In this document: one piece after another, positions 1 to 9,367 of the stretch
How positions within the stretch are numbered: the stretch's first letter is position 1
Layout: each line of letters opens with the position of its first letter
NCBI GenBank assembly: GCA_026014665.1
Contig: JAOZHX010000034.1
Coordinates: 186,001-250,000, forward strand
DNA: 64,000 bases
Direction of reading: 5' to 3'
Origin: Candidatus Bathyarchaeota archaeon
Lineage (GTDB): Archaea > Thermoproteota > Bathyarchaeia > Bathyarchaeales > Bathycorpusculaceae
Program-made: the position numbers and the translations under genes
The notes under the pieces: generated by a model
Databases searched by the model: none
What the model saw: only the letters and a program-made list of their open reading frames with translations
Told to the model about the DNA's origin: nothing

Positions 1-1
1 A

Positions 2-355
2 GATATTATTAAATTCGATAAAAACAAGAAAAAATCCGAACCGCCCTGCCTTAGCCTCATTGACACAGAAATATTAGAGGGAAAAATGCATTTAACTTGT
101 TACTTACGCAGTTGGGATGCATACGGCGGATTGCCAGCTAACATCGCGGGGCTGCAATTGTTCAACGAAGCTTTCGTTAACGAAATTAACGAACGAGGCA
201 ATCTGTCATTGCAGACAGGTAAACTGGTTTTTCATAGCAAAAACTGCCACGTTTACCAACGTCAATTTAACCTCGTTAAGGAACTGCTTGAGCCTACAGA
301 CAGTGCTAAAACTTCAAGATTGGCTAAGACTCTGAAGCAAAAAGAGGAAAATTAA
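2..355 (+). CDS. thyA: Thymidylate synthase, C-terminal part (5' end outside window)
   Basis: The reading frame is open from base 2, so this is the end of a longer gene. The visible 117 residues carry the C-terminal core of ThyA-type thymidylate synthase, which methylates dUMP to dTMP with methylene-tetrahydrofolate or an archaeal pterin. The stretch FRSWDAYGGLPANIAG-like (here YLRSWDAYGGLPANIAG) contains the Arg, Asp and Asn that contact dUMP in the family, and it is preceded by a PPCL segment as in archaeal forms. The catalytic Cys lies upstream of the window. The stop codon overlaps the stop of the convergent MBL-rhodanese gene by 4 bp. Family call firm; methanogen-type subgroup is inferred. 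Confidence 0.8.
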   Translation, partial: DIIKFDKNKKKSEPPCLSLIDTEILEGKMHLTCYLRSWDAYGGLPANIAGLQLFNEAFVNEINERGNLSLQTGKLVFHSKNCHVYQRQFNLVKELLEPTDSAKTSRLAKTLKQKEEN

Positions 356-1728
356 GGTACCCGAACAACTGGGTAGCCAAGGCTTGTCCACGCCTCCATG
401 CCGCCCAACACATTGCTAACCTCTTTGAAGCCTGCTCGCTCGAGAATACTCACAGCGATGCTTGTTCGGTTCCCTACTGAACAGGTGACAGCGATGGTTT
501 GGTCTTTTGGCAGTAACTCGGTTTTGTCAGGCAAATCAGCGAAATGAATCAACCTCCCGCCTTCGATGATGCCTTCTTCTTTCCATTCATGTGGCTCCCG
601 TACATCCAACAGCAAAACTTCGTCTCCCTCAAGCTTGCTTTTGAGCTCAGTCACCGTCATTGTTCCTGTGTGATTGAATGGTTTGCCAGATTCTTGCCAA
701 GAATCCATGCCGTCGCAAAGGTAACCGCACATGTTATCAAAACCCAGCCGCCTCAATCTCGCCGTAGCGACATCCATATCTTCGGGTCGTTCGTGCACAA
801 AGATGATGTATTGGTTGGTGTCTAACAGCCAGCCGGGATAAACGCTGGTTCCATCGAGCCAGATGCTGAGCGAGTTAGGGATATGTGAACTTGCATACGC
901 ATATGGTTTGCGTGTGTCGATAACTATCATGTTTTCTTCATGCATTTCCTCTTCAAAGCGAAGTAGTGAAAGCGGTTTAGGGTATGCTAATTCGCTCAGA
1001 AGAGGCGGACCGTTGAGGTTGTACTCTTCCATCCGCTTGAAATAGCGGGGTGCAACTAACTCTTCACGCATAACTCTTTGGACAAATTCTTCATTATTCA
1101 ACTGCAAGTATGGATTGGTCTTTTTTTCGAACCCAATGGTGGTTGGTTCATTTCCGCTTATCCTGCTGCCACAGACGCTGCCTGCCCCATGACCAGGATA
1201 AACAAGCACCCCATCATCAAGAGAAAGTAGCTTTTCATGCAAGGTGTTGTAGAGCCTCTCAGCTTGGGCTGACTGAGCATCTTTGCCATAGAGGTCGGTT
1301 CTGCCAACGGAGCCTGAAAACAGGGTGTCTCCAGAAAAAACCAGAGTGGCTTCAGAGCTTCCTGAATAGACAACGTAGCACAAGGATTCGTTAGTGTGTC
1401 CTGGAGTGTAGAGGGCTAGGATTTTGGTGTTGCCCACGTTTAGGGTTTCACCGTCGGCCAAGTTATGTTCGCCGTACTTGAAGGGTAATGCGTTGCTGTG
1501 GCCGATTTCTGCCTCTGTCATGTTTTGCAGTTCCAGGGAGCCGACGACATAGTCCTCGTTTCGATGTGTTTCAAGGATGTATTTGATTTCTACGCAGTCT
1601 TGTTTAGCAAGTTGGGTGTAGATTTCGCAGTCTCGGCGTGGGTCCACCACCACCGCTTCGTTTCCATCCGATAGAAAGTAGCTGTTGTGCGATAGTCCTT
1701 CTGATTTAACAGTCCTTACCTTCATCAT
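352..1728 (-). CDS. MBL-fold hydrolase fused to two rhodanese domains (persulfide dioxygenase-like)
   Basis: A 458-residue protein with a metallo-beta-lactamase fold (about 1-245) and two rhodanese domains (about 255-345 and 355-455), the layout of ETHE1/CstB-like persulfide-handling enzymes. The usual HxHxDH metal motif is altered to HRNEDY (H55, N57, D59, Y60), while H111, D134 and H180 are kept. Thus one metal site looks intact and the second lost, which fits a mononuclear iron enzyme. The first rhodanese domain has no Cys in its active loop; the second has C416 in CSVGNR and could carry persulfide. It lies 8 bp after the DUF438-hemerythrin gene and is probably cotranscribed with it. Role in sulfane sulfur metabolism is inferred. 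Confidence 0.8.
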   Translation of the reverse strand: MMKVRTVKSEGLSHNSYFLSDGNEAVVVDPRRDCEIYTQLAKQDCVEIKYILETHRNEDYVVGSLELQNMTEAEIGHSNALPFKYGEHNLADGETLNVGNTKILALYTPGHTNESLCYVVYSGSSEATLVFSGDTLFSGSVGRTDLYGKDAQSAQAERLYNTLHEKLLSLDDGVLVYPGHGAGSVCGSRISGNEPTTIGFEKKTNPYLQLNNEEFVQRVMREELVAPRYFKRMEEYNLNGPPLLSELAYPKPLSLLRFEEEMHEENMIVIDTRKPYAYASSHIPNSLSIWLDGTSVYPGWLLDTNQYIIFVHERPEDMDVATARLRRLGFDNMCGYLCDGMDSWQESGKPFNHTGTMTVTELKSKLEGDEVLLLDVREPHEWKEEGIIEGGRLIHFADLPDKTELLPKDQTIAVTCSVGNRTSIAVSILERAGFKEVSNVLGGMEAWTSLGYPVVRVP

Positions 1729-1736
1729 ATTCGCCG

Positions 1737-2969
1737 CTAATCAGTCCAATCAAGCAGCCTTTTTTCCCCTTGCAGCTTCTGAATATCGGTAACGTCCTGA
1801 ACAACTTCCATGGTTCCCAAGTAGGTGCCCTCTGGGCTGCGAACTGCAAAAAACCGGATAAAAATCATGCGTCCACTAAGGTTTATCCAAAATTCAGCAA
1901 GGTTTTTTCTGCCTGACTTGAAGGAATCCAATATCTTAGTTACTGTATCGAGGCTTTTGGCTGGGTGGCAGTTCTGCACTTTTCTGCCAATTATGGCCTT
2001 TGTGCGCACGAATATTATTTTTTCTGGGAGGTTGAAGTAGCGCACGGTATCATTTTCATCTATGAAGGTTATCTCCACCGGCAGTGTGTCTAGTAGACTG
2101 TTGAGTTGGGGTTCAGTCAAGTTGCCATTTTCAAACTGCATCAGTGTTGATGGCGTGGGAATTTCTGGTTGCAGTGGTGCTTCGGACGGTGCAGTAATAA
2201 GGGTTGGGGGAGTGAAGCAGCAGTAGCCAATTTGGTCGAATTGTTTCCGTATGTCTATCCATTCCTGCTGCGTAAATACGCTTAAAGCAGTTGGGAAAAG
2301 TATGTTGTTTTCTTTGAAGAAGTGACTCGGAAGCAAATTGGCAAGTGCGTTGGCAGTTTCCCAAAGGTTCTGCTTGAACTTCTCTTTATCAGGGTCCATA
2401 GCTTGCTGAAGCACAGTCAGTAACTTCTTTTTAGTTTCTCGGATTTTGTCGTGTTCCATCCACATTACGCTCGGCGGCTCACTGATTCCATGCTTTTCAA
2501 GGTAAGGAAAAAGAACGTTTTCTTCACGTTGATAGTGCTTTTCTGAATCAGTAAAATTACTTGCGAGATGCTCGATTTGATGAATGTCCTCTTCAATATA
2601 GCGGAAGTCAGCAACATTGTGGATTTTATCAGCGACAGCGAGGAGGTCTTCCGCCATCTTAGTCATAATTTTATGTTCTTCCATAAGTATGCTGATAGGT
2701 TGAGTAGGCTTCAGGTTTAGGCTTTGTTTTTCAATTTGGTCCTTGAAAATTGCCATGTGGACGTCGCAGAGTCTTTGCATATCCTCACGTTTCATGCCTT
2801 CCCTGATTAGTTCATCTTCGATTTTAGCAATCTCCAACGAATCAATGCCCTCCAGAACAGTTCGAAATTTCTCTTTCACCTGCTGGGGCGGCACACCTGC
2901 ATGGAGTTGGCGTATTGCTTCTTTAATCTGCGTTTTCTTGTCTGTGGACAAAAATAAAATACTCCTCAA
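1737..2969 (-). CDS. DUF438 / hemerythrin HHE / PAS domain protein
   Basis: About 410 residues with a DUF438 helical domain (about 10-80), a hemerythrin-like HHE cation-binding domain (about 92-225, with His and Glu in EEHKIM, REENVLFPYLEKHG, EHDKIR and HFFKENNILFP) and a C-terminal PAS-like sensor (about 275-400). Such proteins are thought to sense or bind O2, NO or iron in anaerobes; the function here is inferred. Two TTG starts are possible: 2969, behind a GAGGAG in the upstream repeat copy, and 2951 (giving MSTDKKTQ), behind the second GAGGAG. Family members usually begin near the second. The first gene of a probable two-gene unit with the MBL-rhodanese gene. Confidence 0.78.
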   Translation of the reverse strand: MRSILFLSTDKKTQIKEAIRQLHAGVPPQQVKEKFRTVLEGIDSLEIAKIEDELIREGMKREDMQRLCDVHMAIFKDQIEKQSLNLKPTQPISILMEEHKIMTKMAEDLLAVADKIHNVADFRYIEEDIHQIEHLASNFTDSEKHYQREENVLFPYLEKHGISEPPSVMWMEHDKIRETKKKLLTVLQQAMDPDKEKFKQNLWETANALANLLPSHFFKENNILFPTALSVFTQQEWIDIRKQFDQIGYCCFTPPTLITAPSEAPLQPEIPTPSTLMQFENGNLTEPQLNSLLDTLPVEITFIDENDTVRYFNLPEKIIFVRTKAIIGRKVQNCHPAKSLDTVTKILDSFKSGRKNLAEFWINLSGRMIFIRFFAVRSPEGTYLGTMEVVQDVTDIQKLQGEKRLLDWTD

Positions 2970-2990
2970 TTTAAATACTCCTCAATTTAA
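2959..2990 (-). repeat. Perfect 16-bp tandem duplication covering promoter-like and ribosome-binding sequence
   Basis: The unit ATACTCCTCAATTTAA occurs twice head to tail (2959-2974 and 2975-2990). On the coding strand each copy carries TTTAAATTGAGGAG: a TATA-like TTTAAA, a TTG codon and a GAGGAG Shine-Dalgarno sequence. The duplication therefore doubles both the ribosome-binding site and the start codon of the DUF438-hemerythrin gene. Confidence 0.85.
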
Positions 2991-3090
2991 ATACAAAAAA
3001 TCCTTTAGATTTATTCCTTTCCAAAACCCAAAACAGCATGATTAACGTTTTATAGCGCAAAGTGCCTAAGCATTAGGCGAGGCATCAGCT

Positions 3091-3603
3091 ATGGGTCACA
3101 GCATGGCATCTTGGAAATTGCTTGAAGACATGATGATTGAACTGAAAAAGAAAGGAGTAGCCATCCCACCCCATGTCATCAACGATTTAAGGTCCGCTAA
3201 ATCAATGATCCTGTTGGGATGCAACGAGGACAGCCGCGGAGAAGTCTACCAGAAAGCAGAAGAATTCTCGGCTAACGTTGAAGCCTTCTTGGTAACTGAA
3301 GCCCAAAAAGTCCTAGGCTCAGAGCAAGTGGACCTGTGGCTTAGGCGGCTAGAGGAAGCCAACGCTGAAACATGTGAGGTACAATCAAAAGAAGCAGACA
3401 AATTCATCACAGGCGTTCCCCGAGACCAAAAATGGATAAGAGTTGAACCAACAGGTGACCTCACCTTGGAACTTGTGGAGCAAGCGGCTAAAGAAAACAA
3501 CCTACAAGTAAAACACCAAGAAAACGGGCGCATAGTAGTCTACGGACAACCCCAAGATATCAAAGTTTTCCTAAAAAAGATAACTCCCCAAAAAAAGATG
3601 TAG
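3091..3603 (+). CDS. Conserved archaeal protein, probable DUF2096 family
   Basis: A 170-residue soluble protein with an N-terminal helical half (WKLLEDMMIELKKKG, then IPPHVINDLRSAKSM) and a C-terminal alpha/beta part (KWIRVEPTGDLTLE, GRIVVYGQPQDIKVFLKKI) that could be a small nucleic-acid-binding or KH-like fold. It resembles the archaeal DUF2096 family as I remember it; no biochemical function is known to me. The start at 3091 has an AGGCGAGG-like site about 8 bp upstream; a second ATG at 3103 is possible. It is convergent with the rubredoxin-TPP enzyme gene and shows no operon partner. No signal peptide or membrane segment. Confidence 0.6.
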   Translation: MGHSMASWKLLEDMMIELKKKGVAIPPHVINDLRSAKSMILLGCNEDSRGEVYQKAEEFSANVEAFLVTEAQKVLGSEQVDLWLRRLEEANAETCEVQSKEADKFITGVPRDQKWIRVEPTGDLTLELVEQAAKENNLQVKHQENGRIVVYGQPQDIKVFLKKITPQKKM

Positions 3604-3617
3604 CCAACAGGAACATA

Positions 3618-3633
3618 GTCAAGAAAACTTGAC
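3618..3633. repeat. Palindrome GTCAAG-AAAA-CTTGAC
   Basis: A perfect 6-bp inverted repeat with a 4-bp loop lies between the stops of two convergent genes. The half-site and the GACGAA that follows recur in the larger inverted repeat at 36829-36879. It may be a transcript-end hairpin or a binding site; its position between convergent genes favours the former. Confidence 0.5.
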
Positions 3634-3680
3634 GAAGAACCTTTTAATCGCCAAGAAAGAGGGAACGATTGTGTTTGATG

Positions 3681-5456
3681 TTAAGTGAAGAATCTTCGGG
3701 GGTCCGTGTCAATATCCACAATCGCAGGCTTATCGGCAGCTAGCGCCCGCTTTACAGCTACTTCCAAATCTTTGGGTTCGGTTACCTTTATGCCTAAGCC
3801 GCCTGAGTGTTCAGCAAAATCTGCGAAACTATAGTCATGCAGCTCGGTTTGCCAGCCCTCGTAGCCTTCCACCTTCTGCTCCTGCATAATCATCCCTAAC
3901 CGCTTGTTGTTCATGACAAACACTTTGACCTTCAAGTTGTACTTTAGAGCCGTCAAGAAATCGCCTAAAACCATCGTCAATCCGCCGTCACCCGTTAAGC
4001 AAATTACCTGTCGCTGAGGATAAACCAATGCACAAGCCAGAGCTCCAGGCAACCCAAAACCCATCGTTGCCAAGTTCCCTGTCATCACCAACTTCTGTGT
4101 CTTTTTCATCAAGAAGTTGCGTCCAAACCACCAGCAATTCTCGCCCACATCAAGCGAAAAAACTGCATCATCAGCGGCTTGGTCGTTGAGCACTTTGATT
4201 ATGTATGGGGGTCGAATCGGTTTAATGGTGGCATCAGCTTCGCTCTTCAACTGGTTTAGCCACGCCTGCTTAAGCCGTCCAACCTCAGACAGGTAATCTT
4301 CCCTCTTCTTGGGCTGAACTTTCTCCGTTAGCTTCGGAATCAAAACGGCGCTGTTGCCCAGCAAACCTACTTCAACAGGATAACGGCGGGCAATCATGAG
4401 CGGGTTAATGTCAATCTGCACCATCCGCTTCTTAGGAATCTGCGAAAGGTCAGCGAAAGAAGAACCAATCACTATGAGCAAATCAGTCTTATTCATGAGC
4501 TCACCTGCAGCCGTGGAGCCAACGCCACCATGGCAACCGACATAAAGCGGCTCCCGCTCGTCAACAACGCCTTTAGCCCTAAATGTCCCAACGATTGGCG
4601 CTGAAATCTTAGAAGCCAACGCCAGCAGCTTATTGCCCTGTCCTCGAGAGCCAAAACCAGCCAAAATCAGTGGTCGCTCTGCCCTATCAATGACCTTAGC
4701 TGCTTTCTCAATTACCCAGTCCTCTTGCCCATAAGCAAGGTTTGGCATTCTGCCTTCAAACGGCAAAATCTCTGTGTCATATGGCAACTTTTGCACGTCG
4801 TTTGGAATCCCTATGTGCACTACGCCTTGATCCAGAAGGGCATGTTTAATCGCCAAAGTAGCCAACGAAGTGGTTTGTTCTTCAGTCATTAAGGTTTTGT
4901 TGTAGACTGTTAAAGGTTCAAAGAACGCTTGTTGATCTATCTCCTGCAATGAACCTTGCCCGATAAGGTTCCGCGGCACCATACCCGTCAATGCCAACAC
5001 CGGTGAATGGTCCAACTGGGCATCGTACAACCCTGTGACAAGGTTCGTCGCACCAGGACCCGAGATTCCAAGGCAAGCCGCGATATGCCCCGTTAATTTG
5101 CCATAAGCCGAAGCCATAAACGCAGCAGTCTCTTCATGCCGAACCTGCAGGAACTTGACTTTACCGCCTGTCTTTCGGATAGCATCCACCACACCCAACG
5201 TTGATGTACCTGGAATGCCAAAAACGTACTTGATGCCCCACTCAGCAATCTGCGCCACCAAGACGTCGGAAACCGTATGCTCCGCTTTCTTCTCAGCAAC
5301 TTTCTCTTCTTTTACTTGCTCAGCCAACAGGATGAAGGTTGATTTGGGTGCTCCGCAAACTGGACAAACCCATTCTTTTGGTAAATCAGAAAACTTGAGC
5401 TTCTCTTTTGCTTCATCATAAACCCAATTGCAAACAGTACAACGGTATTTCGCCAT
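3681..5456 (-). CDS. Rubredoxin-fused thiamine pyrophosphate enzyme (pyruvate oxidase / acetolactate synthase-like)
   Basis: A 591-residue fusion. Residues 1-45 form a rubredoxin with both CxxC knuckles (C6/C9 and C31/C34). The rest is a three-domain TPP enzyme: N-terminal domain with GIPGTSTLG and [18 protein letters not shown] (E108 would activate TPP), a central domain, and a C-terminal TPP/Mg domain with GDGGLTM near 490 and the matching NN near 516. It should decarboxylate pyruvate or a related 2-oxo acid. The fused rubredoxin suggests electrons leave to, or come from, a redox partner, but this is inference. It is divergent from a thioredoxin reductase at 5593. Exact substrate unknown; acetolactate synthase cannot be excluded. 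Confidence 0.82.
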   Translation of the reverse strand: MAKYRCTVCNWVYDEAKEKLKFSDLPKEWVCPVCGAPKSTFILLAEQVKEEKVAEKKAEHTVSDVLVAQIAEWGIKYVFGIPGTSTLGVVDAIRKTGGKVKFLQVRHEETAAFMASAYGKLTGHIAACLGISGPGATNLVTGLYDAQLDHSPVLALTGMVPRNLIGQGSLQEIDQQAFFEPLTVYNKTLMTEEQTTSLATLAIKHALLDQGVVHIGIPNDVQKLPYDTEILPFEGRMPNLAYGQEDWVIEKAAKVIDRAERPLILAGFGSRGQGNKLLALASKISAPIVGTFRAKGVVDEREPLYVGCHGGVGSTAAGELMNKTDLLIVIGSSFADLSQIPKKRMVQIDINPLMIARRYPVEVGLLGNSAVLIPKLTEKVQPKKREDYLSEVGRLKQAWLNQLKSEADATIKPIRPPYIIKVLNDQAADDAVFSLDVGENCWWFGRNFLMKKTQKLVMTGNLATMGFGLPGALACALVYPQRQVICLTGDGGLTMVLGDFLTALKYNLKVKVFVMNNKRLGMIMQEQKVEGYEGWQTELHDYSFADFAEHSGGLGIKVTEPKDLEVAVKRALAADKPAIVDIDTDPRRFFT

Positions 5457-5592
5457 AACTAACCCTCAAAAACACTAAAATTAAATTGCTTCACACTTAT
5501 CAGCTTATTGGAAACCAAAAACACTCGCCAACTATCGAACAATTCATAAACTGCTCCAACCAAGTATTCATCCATAGCGAGACGAACACACC

Positions 5593-6525
5593 ATGGAAAA
5601 CTGGGACGTCATAATCATAGGCGCAGGCTCCGCTGGATTAGCCGCTGGCATATACGCCGTACGAAGCGGACTCAAAACATTAATTTTAGACGAAAAATTC
5701 GCTGGCGGAACCATCTCTGATGCACCAACCATTGTCAATTACCCCGGTTTTGCAGAAATCAGCGGTGGCGAACTTGCCCAAAAAATGACAAATCACGCCA
5801 GAAAACTCGGTGCAACCATTCGCGACCTCGAAACCGTAACCGCCTTGAACCTGTCAGGCGAAATCAAAACTGTGACAACCACCAGAACCACGTATGGAGC
5901 CAAAGCCATCATAATTGCCACAGGCTCGCATTACAAGGAAATAGGCGTTAAGGGTGAAAAAGAGTTTCGAGGGAGAGGCGTAAGCTACTGTGGTGTATGT
6001 GATGGCCCCTTCTTTAAGGGCAAACGTGTCCTTGTGGTTGGCGGCGGAAACACAGCCGCAACTACAGTCCTTTACCTTTCAGGCATCGCCGCCGAAGTAA
6101 TCGTTGTACACAGGCGAGGTGGGTTCCGAGCGGAGGAATCTTTGATTTCAGGAATATTCACAAAGCCCAACGTCAAAATAATGTGGAATACCGAAATTTT
6201 GGAAATAAAAGGAGAAAAAGTGGTTAAGTCAGTGACCTTAATCGATAACATGACACAACAACAAAGCGAAATAGCCACTGACGCAGTATTTGTGCAAATC
6301 GGAGAAGCCCCCAACAGCCAACTAGCCATAGCCAACGGAATCGAAACCGACGAGCATGGCTACATCAAGATCGACATTCGGCAACAAACCAATCAACCCG
6401 GTGTCTTCGCAGCAGGCGACGTAACTAATCATCCAGTTAAGCAAGTGGGCACGGCGGTGGGGCAAGGTATAACCGCTGCGTTGGAAGCGTACAGTTACAT
6501 TCGGAAGCCGTACTACAGAAAATAA
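5593..6525 (+). CDS. trxB: Thioredoxin reductase-like FAD/NAD(P) disulfide oxidoreductase
   Basis: A 310-residue low-molecular-weight thioredoxin reductase. It shows the FAD motif GAGSAGLAAG near the N terminus, the redox-active CGVCDG (usual CATCDG) in the middle, a second Rossmann motif GGGNTAATT, HRRGGFR (the HRRxxxR pattern linked with NADPH preference) and the C-terminal FAD motif GVFAAGDV. It transfers electrons from NADPH to thioredoxin or a glutaredoxin-like protein in the cytosol. It is transcribed away from the rubredoxin-TPP gene with a 136-bp shared intergenic region, so both may be controlled together. Family firm, partner unknown. Confidence 0.88.
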   Translation: MENWDVIIIGAGSAGLAAGIYAVRSGLKTLILDEKFAGGTISDAPTIVNYPGFAEISGGELAQKMTNHARKLGATIRDLETVTALNLSGEIKTVTTTRTTYGAKAIIIATGSHYKEIGVKGEKEFRGRGVSYCGVCDGPFFKGKRVLVVGGGNTAATTVLYLSGIAAEVIVVHRRGGFRAEESLISGIFTKPNVKIMWNTEILEIKGEKVVKSVTLIDNMTQQQSEIATDAVFVQIGEAPNSQLAIANGIETDEHGYIKIDIRQQTNQPGVFAAGDVTNHPVKQVGTAVGQGITAALEAYSYIRKPYYRK

Positions 6526-6671
6526 GACTTTGCCGTATCATTGCTTTTCTATTAGTCCTGTTAATCATAAGTCCTGTTTAGTCAATAAGGCCGCTTTAAA
6601 GAAGCGACCGGTAGGTTGTCAGTCGGAGCGACTTCTTACTACATTTTATAAGTCAGCGACAACAACCAACC

Positions 6672-6712
6672 TTCCGTGAAGATAACAATAAATCTTCATT
6701 CAAAAAACGGAA
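6672..6712. promoter_or_regulatory. Nested inverted repeats in the leader of the exported beta-propeller gene
   Basis: Inner arms TGAAGAT (6677-6683) and ATCTTCA (6692-6698) are nested in outer arms TTCCGT (6672-6677) and ACGGAA (6707-6712), ending 9 bp before the ATG. A TATA-like ATTTTATAAG lies at about 6643-6652. The structure could be an operator or an RNA hairpin around the start site. Confidence 0.4.
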
Positions 6713-6721
6713 GAGTAAAGA

Positions 6722-9367
6722 ATGAAAAGAACTAAAGTCTTTATCGCCATATTATTTCTGACGCTAACAATCACACTCACGCTTATCCCGCTACAAACTG
6801 TTACCGCACATTATCCTGAATGGGTATATCCCACATGGTGCTACTGTGTCGTCGGCAACAACATCATCGGAGTTGGTCAAACACAGAAAATAATCTTCTG
6901 GATAAATAGTGTGCCGCCAACAGCCAACGGACAATACGGTGACCGATGGAAGTTCATGATAGACATAATAAGACCCGATGGGAGAAACGACACCCTTGGA
7001 CCTATAACATCCGATCCGGTGGGAAGTGCATACGCTTTCTACACTCCCGATACGGCAGGGAATTACACCGTGGTCGTAAAATTTTCCACCACAGTGATTA
7101 CCGGTCTGCCCAAGAAACCCGGAGTAGCCGATACAGCACAACAAGGTTATGCATACATTAATGACACCTACCTAGCCAGCGTAAGCGACCCAACGCCCTT
7201 CACAGTACAAGACGAGCCCATTCCATTGTGGCCTGAAACGCCTCTCCCAACCGAATACTGGACACGGCCTATTAACTGCGCAAACATTTACTGGTATCAA
7301 GTTGCAGGCAACTGGTTAGGCGGCGCAGCTCAAAACGTCGGTCCCACCACCAACTTTGCTTACGGCAAAGGCCCCGAAAGTGCACACGTCATGTGGTCAA
7401 CCTCAGTGTTCACAGGTGGTCTTATGGATGAACGATTTGGCGACTACGGATATGCCACTTCGCACTATGAAGGCATAAGCCTCTCACCTCTCGTGCTTGA
7501 TGGCAAAGTATTCTTCAACGCACCCAACTCTGGCATGAAAATGGGTTGGTACTGCCTCGACCTCTACACTGGCAAACAACTCTACTTCTTCAACACCACT
7601 GGACCTGTTTCAGGCATTGGCGGCGGCTTCGATGCACATGGCAGCATTTCGCAGCAATCTTTGGCGTTTGCACAGATATACGACCCTGAATTAGCTAACC
7701 AAATGGGCGGCTACCCGTATCTTTGGAGTACCAACGGAATCCAAGCTAACTCTTGGATGATGTATGACGCCTTCACGGGCAACTACATATGCAGCATAGC
7801 CAACGTTACCCAGACTGACCGAACAGCCGCTGGAACCAGCGTAACCATTGGAGCCACGGGCACCGCGGTCTACGGTAAAGACGGCAGCATACTACGCTAC
7901 AACATAGTCAACATGGGCACAACAGCAGCACCTAAGTACTATCTGCATTGCTGGAACACCACCCAAGCTATCTGGTGGAAGGGCACCCAGCAGATGTTCC
8001 AAAACGGCGACTACTCAGGCTTCTCAGGCAACAACTATGAAAGCTGGAGACCCTACCTCAACTACACCTTCGACGGTTCCCACGGCTACTCCATAAACGT
8101 AACCATTCCAGCAGTTCAAGGAACCATACGGGCAGTGCGTGAAGACCAATACGTAATCGGCGGAACTCAAGGTTCAAACAACGAGCAAGGAGTAACACCT
8201 GGCAACTTGTGGGCACTTAACTTAGACCGAACAAAAGGTGCAGTAGGTTCTCTGCTTTGGAACATAACCTTCACACCGCCCTCATCAGCAGGAAATAAAA
8301 CAATAAGCATGGGAACAGTGGACCCAGAAGACGGCGTATTCCTGTTTGCTTGTACCCAGACAAGGACACGGTGGGGCTACAGCCTCTCAACTGGACAACA
8401 GATATGGCAAAGCGAGCCCGAGGAACCAATGAAATACTACGGCATGGGCTATACAAACATCTACCAAGGTATGTTACTTTCAGGCTGCTATCTTAACGGC
8501 GGAATACTGGTTTGCTATAACATAACGACGGGTAAAGTCCTTTGGAAATATGAACCAGTGCAAATCGGCTTTGAATCTCCATTCGGCGATTACCCCGCAC
8601 AAATCGGTTGCATTGCAGATGGAAAAGTTTACATTTACTCGAGCCCTCTGTGGCGTACTCAACCTCTTTGGCGTGGCTCATACATACGCTGCATAAACAT
8701 GACCAATGGAGAAGAAATCTGGAAAGTCCTGCATTATGGATCATTAGTCATAGCTGATGGCTATGCTTTGGGCCTTAACTACTACGATAACAAACTATAC
8801 TGCTACGGCAAGGGACCAACTTCACTCACAGTTTCAGCTCCTGACAGTGGCATAGATCTTGGCAAATCTATAGTGATTCGCGGTACAGTCACAGATATTT
8901 CAGCGGGTACAAAACAAACCGAGCAAGCTGCTCGCTTCCCCAACGGCGTCCCCGTTGTCTCAGATGAAAGCCAAGAAGCATGGATGGGTTATGTATACGC
9001 ACAGCAAGCCATGCCAACAAACGTCAAGGGTGTTGAGGTTACAATCAACGTTATTGACGCTAATGGCAACTATCGTCCCGTTGGAACAGCAATTACTGAT
9101 AAAAGCGGATTCTACAGTCTCGACTGGAAGCCCGATGTTCCCGGCAAATACACAGTTTACGCTTCGTTTGTAGGCTCTAAGGCTTATTGGCCATCATCAT
9201 CGCAAACCGCCTTCGTTGTTGATGAGCCAGCCCCAACTGCAACGCAGCAACCAGCGATTGCCTTGCCACCGACAGAAAACTACATCATCGCGGCAACCGC
9301 CGCCATAATCATTGCTATCGCCATAGTCGGTGCTGTCCTGTTCTTAGCGATTAGAAAACGACCATAG
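6722..9367 (+). CDS. Large exported PQQ-like beta-propeller protein with C-terminal membrane anchor
   Basis: An 881-residue surface protein. Residues 1-30 are a signal peptide (MKRTKVFIAILFLTLT...), the ectodomain has many N-glycosylation sequons and blades of the PQQ/BamB-like propeller type (motifs such as CLDLYTGKQLYFF, CYNITTGKVLWKYEP and CINMTNGEEIWKV). An Ig-like or carboxypeptidase-regulatory domain follows (GVEVTINVIDANGNYRPVGT), then a Pro/Thr linker, one transmembrane helix (about 855-877) and an RKRP tail. A related gene sits at 26214-28601. Single-gene transcription unit with an inverted repeat in its leader. It may be a cell-envelope or substrate-binding protein; the function is unknown. 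Relatives are numerous in Bathyarchaeia as far as I recall. Confidence 0.75.
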   Translation: MKRTKVFIAILFLTLTITLTLIPLQTVTAHYPEWVYPTWCYCVVGNNIIGVGQTQKIIFWINSVPPTANGQYGDRWKFMIDIIRPDGRNDTLGPITSDPVGSAYAFYTPDTAGNYTVVVKFSTTVITGLPKKPGVADTAQQGYAYINDTYLASVSDPTPFTVQDEPIPLWPETPLPTEYWTRPINCANIYWYQVAGNWLGGAAQNVGPTTNFAYGKGPESAHVMWSTSVFTGGLMDERFGDYGYATSHYEGISLSPLVLDGKVFFNAPNSGMKMGWYCLDLYTGKQLYFFNTTGPVSGIGGGFDAHGSISQQSLAFAQIYDPELANQMGGYPYLWSTNGIQANSWMMYDAFTGNYICSIANVTQTDRTAAGTSVTIGATGTAVYGKDGSILRYNIVNMGTTAAPKYYLHCWNTTQAIWWKGTQQMFQNGDYSGFSGNNYESWRPYLNYTFDGSHGYSINVTIPAVQGTIRAVREDQYVIGGTQGSNNEQGVTPGNLWALNLDRTKGAVGSLLWNITFTPPSSAGNKTISMGTVDPEDGVFLFACTQTRTRWGYSLSTGQQIWQSEPEEPMKYYGMGYTNIYQGMLLSGCYLNGGILVCYNITTGKVLWKYEPVQIGFESPFGDYPAQIGCIADGKVYIYSSPLWRTQPLWRGSYIRCINMTNGEEIWKVLHYGSLVIADGYALGLNYYDNKLYCYGKGPTSLTVSAPDSGIDLGKSIVIRGTVTDISAGTKQTEQAARFPNGVPVVSDESQEAWMGYVYAQQAMPTNVKGVEVTINVIDANGNYRPVGTAITDKSGFYSLDWKPDVPGKYTVYASFVGSKAYWPSSSQTAFVVDEPAPTATQQPAIALPPTENYIIAATAAIIIAIAIVGAVLFLAIRKRP

